The notes below the pieces were generated by a model that was not told the origin of the DNA, made no database searches, and saw nothing but the letters and a program-made list of their open reading frames with translations. Positions 13,969 to 25,227 of a DNA stretch of 64,000 bases are shown one piece after another. The translations under genes and the position numbers were made by a program. This DNA comes from Stomorhina lunata (taxonomy: Eukaryota > Arthropoda > Insecta > Diptera > Rhiniidae). The stretch lies in assembly GCA_933228675.1 (NCBI GenBank), contig OW121744.1, positions 118,224,946 to 118,288,945 on the forward strand. The letters are read 5' to 3'. The stretch's first letter is position 1. Each line of letters starts with the position of its first letter.

Positions 13969-14160
13969 GCATACTTTAGGGATGTTTAAAATTATGTCTA
14001 TTGCAAAAAGTTTAATAAAATATAAGTAAATATGTATTTTTTTGTAGAAACATATAGTTAAGAACAACTTCTTTCAACATTTGGAATCATTTGACAAATG
14101 AGTATAAAATGTAGTAAACTTCATATGTTATATATTATTTGTATTATCCCAAAAGTATGC
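13969..14160. mobile_element. MITE-like element with GCATACTTTAGGGAT ends
   Basis: GCATACTTTAGGGAT at the left and ATCCCAAAAGTATGC at the right (one mismatch) are inverted copies, each flanked by TA, giving a 192-bp element with a Tc1/mariner-type TA duplication. The interior has no coding capacity. Confidence 0.55.
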
Positions 14161-16399
14161 TACAAAAATGTTTCTACAATCTTTTAAATTTAAAACAATA
14201 TTGATTCTGTATTTAGGTCTCAAAACTTTGCATAAGTATTATGCATTAAATATAGAAAATTGTACAGGAACAGTTAAGATTTACCTTTTTGGACTGAGTC
14301 TAAAATTTCATTAAAATTAAGTATTAAATCTTGAAAAAATTAGGGACTGTGGAAGCTACCATTAATAAAAAAAAAAAAAACAAAAATATATAGTTCTAAA
14401 AATGGCAATCCATTAATGGAAACCTATCCTCTTTGGCCATTACACCTATTTCTTACGAAAATACTAAGTAAATATAGAAGTATTATGTTGTTTATCATAT
14501 TGTAGAGCACCATGGGAACATATTACTAAATTATTATTTAAAAAATTTTAAATTTAAAAGTATTTTTAAATAAGTTTACAAGCGCCTGGAAAAAGATGAT
14601 TTATTACATTTTAAATATAAAAAAATAATAAAACTTGACAGGAAATCAACAGCTATTGCTTTTTAATTGATATTTCAATTTAATGTTCATTTATTTCTTT
14701 TTAAAATCACATAAAAAATTAACATATTTACAAAAAATTTCAATGCAACTAAAAAACATTTAACGATTATGCAGACATTAAACTAATAATAATTTATTCC
14801 TAAAAAATTATGGGTTTTTTCCTGTTTTAGGTTTTAATATTTATAAAATCACAACATAACCTCATAACTTACAAATAACAACAAACTAAGCAGTCGCACG
14901 GACAGACGAATGTAGACATATAAATAAATATCGTCACGTAAAATGCAAAACAGCAGAAGACAAATAAAAAATTACTAAAAATTATATGTGTATATACGTT
15001 AGTTAAGAATACCTAACAAAGAGAACAAAAATTTTTAATTTTTGTCACTTACGCCCTTTTGCATTTTAGTTGATGATATGCAATATTTAACCAACAAATA
15101 GATTTAGTTGTAACAAACGTATCCACATACAACTTGTACATGTTTTACAATAAACATGCAAACATGAATTGCATTTCACGCCGTATAATTAGTCACGTAC
15201 TGCAAGCACTCACTCACTTACTCACTCTTATTCACTCTGTATGTCTGTCTGTCTGGTGCAGTCGCAGCCATTGGCTTTAAATGTTTAGCACCCAAAAATC
15301 TTCATAGAAAAATAGAAAAATCAACAACACCGACTACCAGACAGACTGACAGGATGGACGGACAAATATTACTATTAAAATCAAAATGAAAAGCGAAAAA
15401 TGTGGAAATATTTAATAAAAGCAAATAAATATTCAAAGTCATTAGACAACTCAATTTGAAATTTATATGAAAATGATGAGAATGATGATGACTATGACTA
15501 TGAGGACGATGATGATGATGATGATGGCTAATATTATTAGGTTAGACTGGAATAGAATGCAATCAAATAAATTTTGAACTAGTAGGGAAATGAGGGGAGC
15601 TAATAATAAATGGCAGGAGATGATTGAGCCATATTTATCGTTATTTATTTGTCTATGGCTTTTATTTGGGTGCAGGTCAACCACGGCTATGTACTCGTAT
15701 ATTGATTATAAATGCCTGCCTGCACTTGAAGTTATATAGGCTTATACAGACATTTTATTAGACAAAAAAGAGGCATAAGTTCATAATTCTAACAAAATAT
15801 GTAAACTAAAATAAAATTGTAGATCCATAGTTTAACTCATTTTTCAGTTTCAAAAAAGTGCTTAAGTCGAAAAAGCTTAAAATGTTTTAAATTTAACAAA
15901 TTGTTTTATATATTCACCCTTCTTCTCTATTAAACATTTTACCAATATATAAATTTAAAAATTATTCGCCGAAATCAAGCAGAAGAAAAATTACACAAAA
16001 TTGATGATATCTCAAAACTTCAATTTTGACTTAAGCTACTCATCCATATTGCCACAGATATGTACTCGTATTTATTTAAGCCAGCTAAAAGTATGCAATA
16101 TATATGATTTTATGAAAATCTGTCATTCTTGACTCTCGATTTTGTCAAAGTAATCTCTTATATATGAAGAATACATCATCTAGCATACTTTTACTAAAAA
16201 AGTAAATATGTAGTTGTTTTTGTTTTCAAAGTAATAAATATTTGCAAAAGCCCTAAAAGTATGCCATGTGATAAAAAAAACACTGATTTCATTTAAATCG
16301 ATTAATCTGCAAAATCAAATAAAAAAAATAGTGACATACTTTTAAGAGGTACTAGGTTTTTTCAGCAAGGGGATAATGCGATTTCTATAAGATGTCTAG
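14161..16399. other. No gene; four CATACTTTT-type motifs
   Basis: Apart from the trinucleotide run at 15473, the stretch holds motifs CTAAAAGTATGC (16085), GCATACTTTTA (16183), CCCTAAAAGTATGC (16251) and CATACTTTTAAGAG (16335). The 16183 and 16251 copies form an 82-bp inverted pair. Confidence 0.5.
15473..15527. repeat. ATG/GAT trinucleotide microsatellite
   Basis: Interrupted ATGATG/GACTATGACTATG followed by six consecutive GAT units. Confidence 0.85.
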
Positions 16400-16886
16400 T
16401 ACAGCGGTTTGCCCTCCATACCAAAAAAAGTTGTATCAGTCACCTCCTAGGATTAAAAATAATGTCAAAACAATTGTACAATTGTACACGCCAAAGTACT
16501 AAAAGTGCGGTATAGGTGCCCTTTCAGTACTTTGGTCACTGTGTCGCCATCTTTTGTCCGATTATAGCACTTTATATATCGGTGTTCACGCCTCTGTCTC
16601 ATTGATGGTTTTTTCCTCACACGTCAATTTATAGTCATAGCTTTTAAAAACTAGATTTGTACTCGATTCTATTAGGGTGGATACGAATCGAATTTTAAAA
16701 ACTATGACTAGAAATTGACGCGGTAGTAAAAAACTATCAAAGAGAGCCCTTACAGGGGCATGAACACTTATATATAAAGTGCTATGATAAGACAAAAGAT
16801 GGCGACATAGTAAACAAAATACAAAAAGGGCTTTATTTAATCATAGGGAGTGACTGAATCAACTTTTTATTTTAACCACTCTATAG
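16400..16886. mobile_element. 487-bp foldback element with long arms
   Basis: The whole element is an imperfect inverted repeat centred near 16675. Inner arms match well (TCGCCATCTTTTGTC with GACAAAAGATGGCGA; AGCACTTTATATAT with ATATATAAAGTGCT; a GTCAATTT/AAATTGAC block), and outer arms share AAAAAGTTG-TCAGTCAC. Possible tips are ACAGCGGTT and the inverse of ATAGAGTGGTT. The left arm carries an extra insertion at about 16475-16530. No protein is encoded. Confidence 0.8.
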
Positions 16887-17107
16887 TCTAGTTCAATGAC
16901 GTATGTATAGTTAGTTACAAATTAAACAACATCGCTCCACAATTATTTTCAAAATCCTAAAGCTATACAATATTGTTAGATTGTAGCCCCTAAAATATGC
17001 ATCATTTTTTATTTTTAAAGTATTCAGCAAATTATTTATCAAAATAATTTGATTTTGAGGAGAATCAAATGCTAGATATCTGGGTTATTTTGTAAACCAT
17101 TGTATAT

Positions 17108-17261
17108 CATACTTTTAGGAGTTTCTAAATATGTTATACCTTATGTTTAAGGCTGGAAACATGTTTAATAATGTCTCCAAAAATAATTGTATTGAAACAA
17201 TGTTTTATTTATTAGGCGAAAATGTTTATTTAGAAATAATTCCGAAAATTCTAAAAGTATG
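17108..17261. mobile_element. Possible MITE with CATACTTTTAG ends
   Basis: CATACTTTTAGGAG at 17108 and CTAAAAGTATG at 17251 form an inverted pair 154 bp apart. The shared part is only 11 bp, so chance pairing of dispersed motifs is possible. Confidence 0.35.
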
Positions 17262-18787
17262 TTCCAAATACAGGATATTTATAAAATAAAATTAAGTTCC
17301 ATTTTCTGAAAACTATATTTTTGAGTTATGACACTTTTCAGTAAAAACAAGTTATGCTTAGTGGGTTTTGACAAACATAAATAATCATCCCCCAAAATGA
17401 TGATAATATTTTATGGTCGTGTTTTATGATTATACTTTTGATTTTTAATTATAAGTTTGGAGTACAACGATAACTTTGATTATAGGGTAATGTGAACTTT
17501 AATTAAATTATTTCATAATTAAAGATATTTTAATAATATGCTAAAAAGAATGAAACGAGAAGTTAAATTCTATAAAATAATGATTTTTTTTTTTCAAAAG
17601 ACACGTGTAAAAGGAAAGGCTTTGAGCTTAAGTAGTTTCAAAAAAGTTAAAAAAAAACTTCTTAATTTTGGAACCTCCTTAAATTATACCTCAATTTCAT
17701 TTTTTCTTTAAGAAATCAATCGTTAACAACTAATGGCGTAATTTGACGTTATAACCCCTAAAGCGATTATGGAATTTATTTTGTCCTATATATTTAAACA
17801 TGTTTTGCATACACAATTGTGTTTTATGTATTAAGGAGTTTGAAATAATTTTGATTATGTTAATAAATTTACAGTTTTAAAAAGATCTTAAATTTTTTAT
17901 TTGAAAATTTATTTGATCACTTCACAATATCTTAAATATCTCATTCCACCTCCTGTTGAGTTTTTCTGCATCTGTTGCAAGTGGTCTCTAAAATAAACAT
18001 CAATAAATAAAAATAGATACTTGACATTGATTCTTTTTCTACTTAAAAATTAAATTGAGCAAAAAATATAAATTTGTCTGTAACGTTAAGTGTCTTAATA
18101 TTGAGTTTTTTAAGCACTTTAAGATAAATACCAAATATTGTATATAAACATTCTATAAAAAGATACTCTTAGAACTCTTATCTACTTTAAGAAAAATATT
18201 TAGCTGCAATTTTAAAATTTCCCAAAACAAAAAAAAAAAAGAAATAAAAATTTCTTGGCTGAGAGTTTTCCAGAGAAATATATTAAGACACATATCTTAA
18301 GTTATGTTGTACTTAACTTGGAATATATTTAGTAAAACTTTAAAGATAAAAAAGAAAACCACTTTAAATAATTTGTAAGAAAAAAATTAATGATTTAAGA
18401 ATTTTGTAAGAAAAATATGAGAATGTTGAAAATTTAAGCAAAATAATATTCTATTATATCTTAAGGATCTATTTGCTCTAATTAACCTTTAATAAACTCA
18501 ACATAAATTTCCATATTTCAAGTGCTTTGTTACTTTTTTGTATTTGTACTTTTCACCAGCTATTTTTTAAATTTCATTTTTGGATTTACTTTCTTATGTG
18601 ATGTAGATATATTGTATGTATAATTTTTATGAGTATTATTTCTTCTATTTCTTTCTTTTCTATTTGGTTACATTCGACATAAGACAAGATGTTTAATATT
18701 TTCATAATAATATTTCTAGAGGGAAAATAATAAGGCCTTAATATTAGCCTTAGATGCAAATACACTTCGATGGGTTAGAAAAGCTTG

Positions 18788-19003
18788 TTGCATACTTTTA
18801 GGAGTACAATGCATGTAGAGAAATCATTTGTTACAATTTAAAGAGATCCGATTTAAACCGAATTTTGTGATATTCCAGATATAACAATGTTACATGCCAT
18901 TAGTAAGTTCAAAAACTTGAGAGTGTTGTTTTACAATATATTTTATTCAAAAGATCTTGGTGGTATAGAAGTACATTATATAGAACCTCCTAAAAGTATG
19001 CAA
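18788..19003. mobile_element. MITE-like element with perfect 17-bp inverted ends
   Basis: TTGCATACTTTTAGGAG (18788-18804) is perfectly repeated inverted at 18987-19003, giving a 216-bp unit. Its ends resemble those at 13969-14160. It has no coding capacity and lies just upstream of satellite B. Confidence 0.55.
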
Positions 19004-19159
19004 TAAGTTTTTGTACGAAATCCGGCTAAACTCCGTTCGAATGGACTATGCTAATCTGCACTCAAATCTAAGCAGTTTTTTAATTAAATAATGATTAGCC
19101 TGGTCAAATATTGATCGACAAGTAAAGATTATTTAATAAAACGCTAGAATCCTTTTTAG

Positions 19160-20009
19160 ATCGAAAATTTTTGAATATAAAAATTTTATATATACAAACA
19201 TTTTTCTTTAGAAAATTTTTCGATATAAAAATTTTTCTATAGAAAATTTTTTGATATAAAAAATTTTCTATAAAAAATTTTTCGATATAAAAATTTTTCT
19301 ATAGAAAATTTTTCGATATAAAAATTTTTCTATAGAAAATTTTTTGATATAAAAATTTTTCTATAGAAAATTTTTCGATATAAAAATTTTTCTATAGAAA
19401 ATTTTTTGATATAAAACTTTTTCTATAGAAAATCTTTGGATATAAAAATTTTTCTATAGAAAATTTTTCAATATAAATATTTTTCTATAGAAAATTTTTC
19501 GATACAAACATTTTTCTATAGAAAATTTTTCGATATAAAAATTGTCTATTGAAAATTTTTCGATATAAAAATTGTCTATTGAAAATTTTTCGATATAAAA
19601 ATTGTCTATTGAAAATTTTTCGATATAAAATTTTTCTATAGAAAATTTTTAGATATAAAAATTTTTTTATAGAAAATTTTTAGATATAAAAATTTTTCTA
19701 TAGAAAATTTTTAGATATAAAAATTTTTCTATAGAAAATTTTTAGATATAAAAATTTTTCTATAGAAAATTTTACGATATAAAAATTTTTCTATAGAAAA
19801 TTTTACGATATAAAAATTTTTCGAGATACAAATTTTTCTATAAAAAATGTTTTGATATAAAATTTTTTTTATAGAAGATTTTTCGATATAAAAATTTTTC
19901 TGTAGAAGATTTTTCTATGTCAAAACTTTTCTATAGAAAATTTTTCGATATAAAAATTTTTCAATAGAAAATTTTTAATACAAACATTTTTCTATGGAAA
20001 TTTTTTCGA
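19160..20009. repeat. Satellite B: 31-bp tandem repeat, about 27 copies
   Basis: The unit alternates CTATAGAAAATTTTT and CGATATAAAAATTTTT (31 bp; CTATAG at 19330, 19361, 19392). The left half prefers TTTTTCGATA and the right half TTTTTAGATA. Near 19545-19620 a variant GTCTATTG unit is repeated three times in a row, a sign of local duplication. Confidence 0.97.
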
Positions 20010-23000
20010 CTTCTGCAAAGAACTCCTGGGGAGGTAAAAATTCCGTTTTATTTTTTATATCTAAATCAAAAACAATTTGTAAAAGTAAAATTTATTGGGT
20101 GTTAATAAAGTGACTATTTAAAGGCCTCTTAAGCCGTAATTTATTCTGTCGAAACATTTTCATTGCAGTTATTTTCTTTTGGCTTTATTTTGAGGCGAAT
20201 TATTTTTCCCTAGATTTTTTTAAATACAAAAATAATTTTCACTTTTCAATAGTTTAGTTAGTACCTCTGTGGTACTAATTACAAATTTGCCAGTTGTACT
20301 TAGTCGTGAGTACAAGTATTAAGTACATGTATGAGTATGAGTATAAAGCACTTGAACTAGTTTCATTTGTGAGCAACTGTGGCTTTAGCTTTAAACAAAC
20401 TATGAAAAGCTGCTATTTATGTAGTTATGTATAATAATGTTTTTTCTAGCTTTTTTGTAAAGTTTTCTAAAAAAGGATTTTTTTGTTTGTGTGTGTAAAA
20501 ACTTTAGGTCTGACTGAGGTTTATTTGATGTAGCTTTTCTCGCATTAGAGAAAATTTTTCACTAGTTATACTTTTCTTGGCCTTTTCAGTTATTTGTAGT
20601 AAAAAAAAGTTACGTATAAATGTTGCCTCTGTTTAAGGGCTTAAGAGATGAGTGGCTGTTGATGATGATGATGATGAGGATGTGGAATATGAGTGACTGT
20701 GTCGTTGTCGTTGCAGTTTTTATTTATTTTGATGGTTTCACTTTAAAAGGTCCTTAATGTTGGCTGCTGGTGTTTACTCAGAGAATGTTGAGCTAAAAAG
20801 CCTTTAGTGTAAAAATAAATATGTAGTTAAGTTTGTTTTTCTAACCAAAGGTACATTCATAGCGTTTAGTTTATAAACTTGGCAAATATAAGTGTAATAT
20901 TGAAAAAACCAACAAGACCTTGACTGGCATTTAAATAGTCGTAGAAATATTTTAATATTTTTATAGGCAACGATTTGAAAATTTTATAGATTTTTTTATA
21001 GATTTTTAGTTTTCTCTTTCCTGTTAATACTTTTATTTTGTATTGTCTAGATCAGTGATAATCACATGAACATAAAATCGTTTAAGCTTGTGTTAGTAGT
21101 AGCAGAGAATAAAATAAAGTGTTTCAATGTATTTAGATGATTAACATTGTTAAGGAGAATTTGTGAAAAGTTTTGTATAGGTATTACAGTTAGATTGTGG
21201 TGTACGAGTGTCCGAGATGCTTTTCTAGAGTTTGTATCCTATCACTTGTGGTAGCAAGATCAATGTTTTAACTAAATTAAAAAAAAATTATTAGAATAGA
21301 TCAGCCTGTTCTAATAATTTTTTTTTAATTTAGTTTAATGATAAATTTAGATTATCGTTAAAGTATACTTCGCCATACTCTCCAAAGTCTCATTAATTGT
21401 GATTCGAAATGGTGTCTTCTTATTAATTAAATAAACAAAAGCCATAACATTTTACAAAATAAATATTTTAAATTATTTGTTTATTTTTTTGTTAATAAAA
21501 ACAAATATTTGCTAAAACTTGTGTTAACGTATTTTTGAATTAATTAATCATTATTTAAAGGAAAAATTAAACTAAAATATTGTCATGGTATTTATTACAT
21601 TTTTTCTTTTGGGTCTAAATAAAATGAAATCATTAACAAGTTTGTTTACAAACTTTATTTGTTATGTAAATTATTTATTAATAAAAATATTTACAAAATT
21701 ATTAATTTATAAATCAAACTGTTTTTTATTGTTAAAAATTAATAACTTTACAAAAAGGAAAACTATGAGTTTTAACAATAAAACTAAAATCTAATAAAAA
21801 ATTTTACTGTATTAAAATTTCACAAAAAAAATGTTAATAAAGTTAAAAAATTAAAAATATAAACACAAAAATAAAAAAATATTTAAATACCAAAGTTTTA
21901 TAAATTGTCGTTTCTATGATTAATAATATCAAATATAAATATTTTAAAATTTATTATTAAAAACTAATAAATTTGGGATTGTTTGTTATAAATGAAGTGT
22001 TTTATAGAGATTTTTTTTAATTTATGGGTATTTTAGTTCGAGTAAAAATAAAATTGTAAATTTTTTCAGGGCCTTTGTAACAAAATATGTAAATCTTAAC
22101 TTGGGGAAGTTGCAGATGGGAGGGAAATAAATTATAAATTCATAATTTTATTAACTAAAATCAGGGGGTGTGATTTTGAACACAAAATTTATTTAGTTTT
22201 TAAACATAAATTTAATTTTTTTCAAACAAATGTGCCTAAGTATTATTAAATAGATAGAGGCTAGTTTTGTTCGAAAAATACAAGATTAAAGAACAAGTTT
22301 ATAATTTGTTTTTAATTTGGTTTCGATTACAGAGTCATGAGAAAATTATTATGCTTTTTTTTCAATTTCGTAATTTTTAAAATATTAAATTTCAACTCCA
22401 TAAATTACATGAATTTAATTAAGTGTGAATATGTAAAGTAGGATTTATTAAATAATTTTCATTAAAAATATTTAAAAAAAATTAGATTGGTTTATTACAT
22501 TGTCAACAACTTCATACAGTCTTTATTTTTAGCAGTAGCAATAAGCAATTTTTCCGAAATAAAAATCTAAATTTTCAAAAAAGTCGAATATCAGCTTAAG
22601 ATATCTTAAATAGCCATGAGTTATATTTTAATTTAAAACCATTCTCCAATAAAATATTAAAATAAATTCAAGTAAATATTTAAATTTAACTTTAAATAAC
22701 ATATATTAAGTTCTACTAGGAATATCACAGGATTTAGTGTTTAATTCCATTTTGCTTTCAAACTCTTGATTTCAAGAATTATTTTGCTTATTGAGATTAT
22801 AAAGAAAAGTTCGACTACAAATCACAAACACAAAAATATGTTTCCCTTAGATATGTACGTATTTTAGAACTTAAAGAGAATCTTAACTTCTTAGCAACTG
22901 AAGTATGTGAATTTATACCTCCTAAAGGTATACCCCAAAATATACCACACAAATTTCAGCTTTGTATTCGTATCATTAGCTATAATTGGTTTGGTTTTTA

Positions 23001-23567
23001 GGTTCCAAGGCATAGAGTCCCTCTGGCGTTTCGTATCAATATTTAAGATATCTAGATTTGTATGTATGTATTAATAAAAGTTCGCATATATTTCCATTGT
23101 ATACTTTTAGGAGATTTGGTTACAAACAAGAATGTTATATTTCATCAAATACATGATTTCAATAAATTATTCTTCCTTATGAAGAATGTGAAAAATGCTT
23201 GTTTTAGTAAAACTATATAATTTATTCTGGACCAATTTTAGGTGAACTACATAATTTCCAAATAAATCTCATTCATTAACAGGGTCCTGTAAGCAGGCCT
23301 GCCAGATTTGCCGATTTTTCGGCACTTGGCTATTTTTTACCTGTAAAATAGTAAAGTGCCGATATGCAGTTTAAGTTAGAAAATTGGCGATTTTTAAGAT
23401 GATATCAAAAACCAACCTAACTACAAAGTTTTAACAGTTCTTTTTAACAAATATAACAAACAAATTAAAAAACGATATAAGTTTTCAACAATTCCGATAT
23501 ATCGAAATTTACAGAGTCAACATTTTGGAACGAAAAAATTCATTTTAATAAAAAATCGAGCTATATG
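20010..23567. other. No gene; simple repeats and scattered motifs
   Basis: A GAT run at 20661-20678, the hairpin at 21270, and an outward-facing motif pair CTCCTAAAGGTATAC (22919) / GTATACTTTTAGGAG (23099). Extremely AT-rich at 21400-22800. Confidence 0.5.
21270..21335. repeat. Perfect 27-bp hairpin with 12-nt loop
   Basis: The arm 21270-21296 (AACTAAATT, nine A, TTATTAGAA) is perfectly inverted at 21309-21335 around the loop TAGATCAGCCTG. No gene context. Confidence 0.9.
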
Positions 23568-24069
23568 AAATTTTTTCTACAGAAACATTTTTAATATAAT
23601 TTTTTTTCTATGGAAAATTTTTCCATTTAATATTTTCAATTTAAAATTGTTACCGCCGAAAAATTTTCAATATAAATTTTTTATTTAAATATTTTTCTAT
23701 CAAAAATTTCCCTATATAAATTTTTTTGTAAAGAAAAAATTTTCATATACAATTTTTTGATTAGAAGATTTTTCTATATACAATTTTTTGTATGGAAAGG
23801 TTTTCTAGATAAAATTTTTTTATATAGAAAAATTTTCCATATATTTAGTCCATATTTTTTGTATCGAAAAATTTTCTATAAAATTTTTCTAGTATAAAAA
23901 ATTTTCAAAATAAGATCTTTTGCATAGAAAAATTTTTTAATATAAAATTTTTTGTATAGAGAAATTTTCATTTTTTTATTTTAGAAAAATTTTCAATTTG
24001 AAATTTGTTCTATAGAAAGATTTTCAATAAAAGTTTGTGCTATAAAACAATTTTCAATGAACTTTTTTT
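23568..24069. repeat. Array D: strongly decayed CTATAGAAAA-type repeat
   Basis: Repeated but diverged blocks of the type TATAGAAAAATTTT and TATAAAATTTTTT at roughly 25-32 bp spacing. The motif is shared with satellites A, B and C, so this is probably an older array of the same kind. Confidence 0.75.
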
Positions 24070-24833
24070 TAATATTTTAATATAGTTGTGATATATTTTT
24101 GAGAATTTAGATTTTTTGCCGATTTCTAAAAATTTACTGCCGATAATGCCGATTTTTTTTGGAAAAATACGCCGATTTTTCACATTCTGGCGGCTTTGTC
24201 TGATGGTTTGAAAAATTCAAATCTATACATTTTTACTTATTACTGAAAAATAAAATCAGTATTCAGTCAATTTTACAGATTTCTGGTACTAATAATGATT
24301 CAGTAACCAGTAAATTTTACTGATTACTGAACAATTTTTGTTTTTGTTATCAGTACATTTACCCCCCACCCTTTTTAAAAAATATCCCTATTTGTAATTT
24401 AATGAAGTAAGTACCATATATGGGCCTTTTATTAAGTAACTGCCTCCAATGACATTTCTTCTGATACTGAAATTTAATCATTAAGTTGTAAAATTTTTTG
24501 ATTTCTGAATTTGTTCTGTATTTACTGAATAATAAATTATACAGTAATAGCTGTAAAATTTACTGATATCTGAATATATTCAATATTTACTGAATTTTTC
24601 AGTAATCAGTAAAAATTTCCTGTAATGAAAATTATATTTTATTATATGCAAGCATTTACTGATTACTAAAACTAAAAAAGTAATGCAGTATGCCCATGTC
24701 TGACTGATACTACTACTGACACCAATCCTGATACTTGCAAGTAATCCTGATACACAGTTGTTTTCGATTGTTTAAATTTCATAAATGACACTACGTGATA
24801 TAAACCAAAGAAAAGAAGATCCGTGTCTCCCAA

Positions 24834-24942
24834 TTTTGCTCTAAGTCATACATTTTTGTAGTTGATTTTTTTGCCTGAATGTTGAATGGGTTTCTTGGTT
24901 TCCTGAACAGGCCCATTCAAAAGTGGATGACTTAGGGCAAAA
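24834..24942. mobile_element. Short foldback element, 109 bp
   Basis: TTTTGCTCTAAGTCAT (24834-24849) and ATGACTTAGGGCAAAA (24927-24942) pair at 15 of 16 positions. A second nested pair GAATGGG/CCCATTC (24884-24890, 24912-24918) lies inside, so the segment could fold as one stem. Probably a MITE. Confidence 0.65.
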
Positions 24943-25182
24943 CTTTCTTGGTCATCATTTGCTGTAAGATTAGCAGGTTCATAATAAAAAAAACTGATAT
25001 TAACAAATTATATATTTCTGGTATATCTTTTAGATGCTTTTTGAAATTATCTAAAGAGCAGAAGATTTTTTTATTAAAACTATTTACGAAAAAAAATTAT
25101 CGCCATAAAATCAATATAATTATTTTAATCGCCATCATCTTTTATTCGTAAGTCCCAAAAGTATACTACCAACTTTTTTCAA

Positions 25183-25227
25183 AATTCAAATGAAATGTGC
25201 TACGAGTTTGCACATTTCATTTGAATT
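25183..25227. repeat. Perfect 18-bp hairpin with 9-nt loop
   Basis: AATTCAAATGAAATGTGC (25183-25200) is perfectly inverted at 25210-25227 around TACGAGTTT. Confidence 0.9.

Noticed and set aside
15463..15684. Minus-strand open frame ending in poly-Ile/Val
   Set aside because: The C-terminal part is the ATG/GAT microsatellite.
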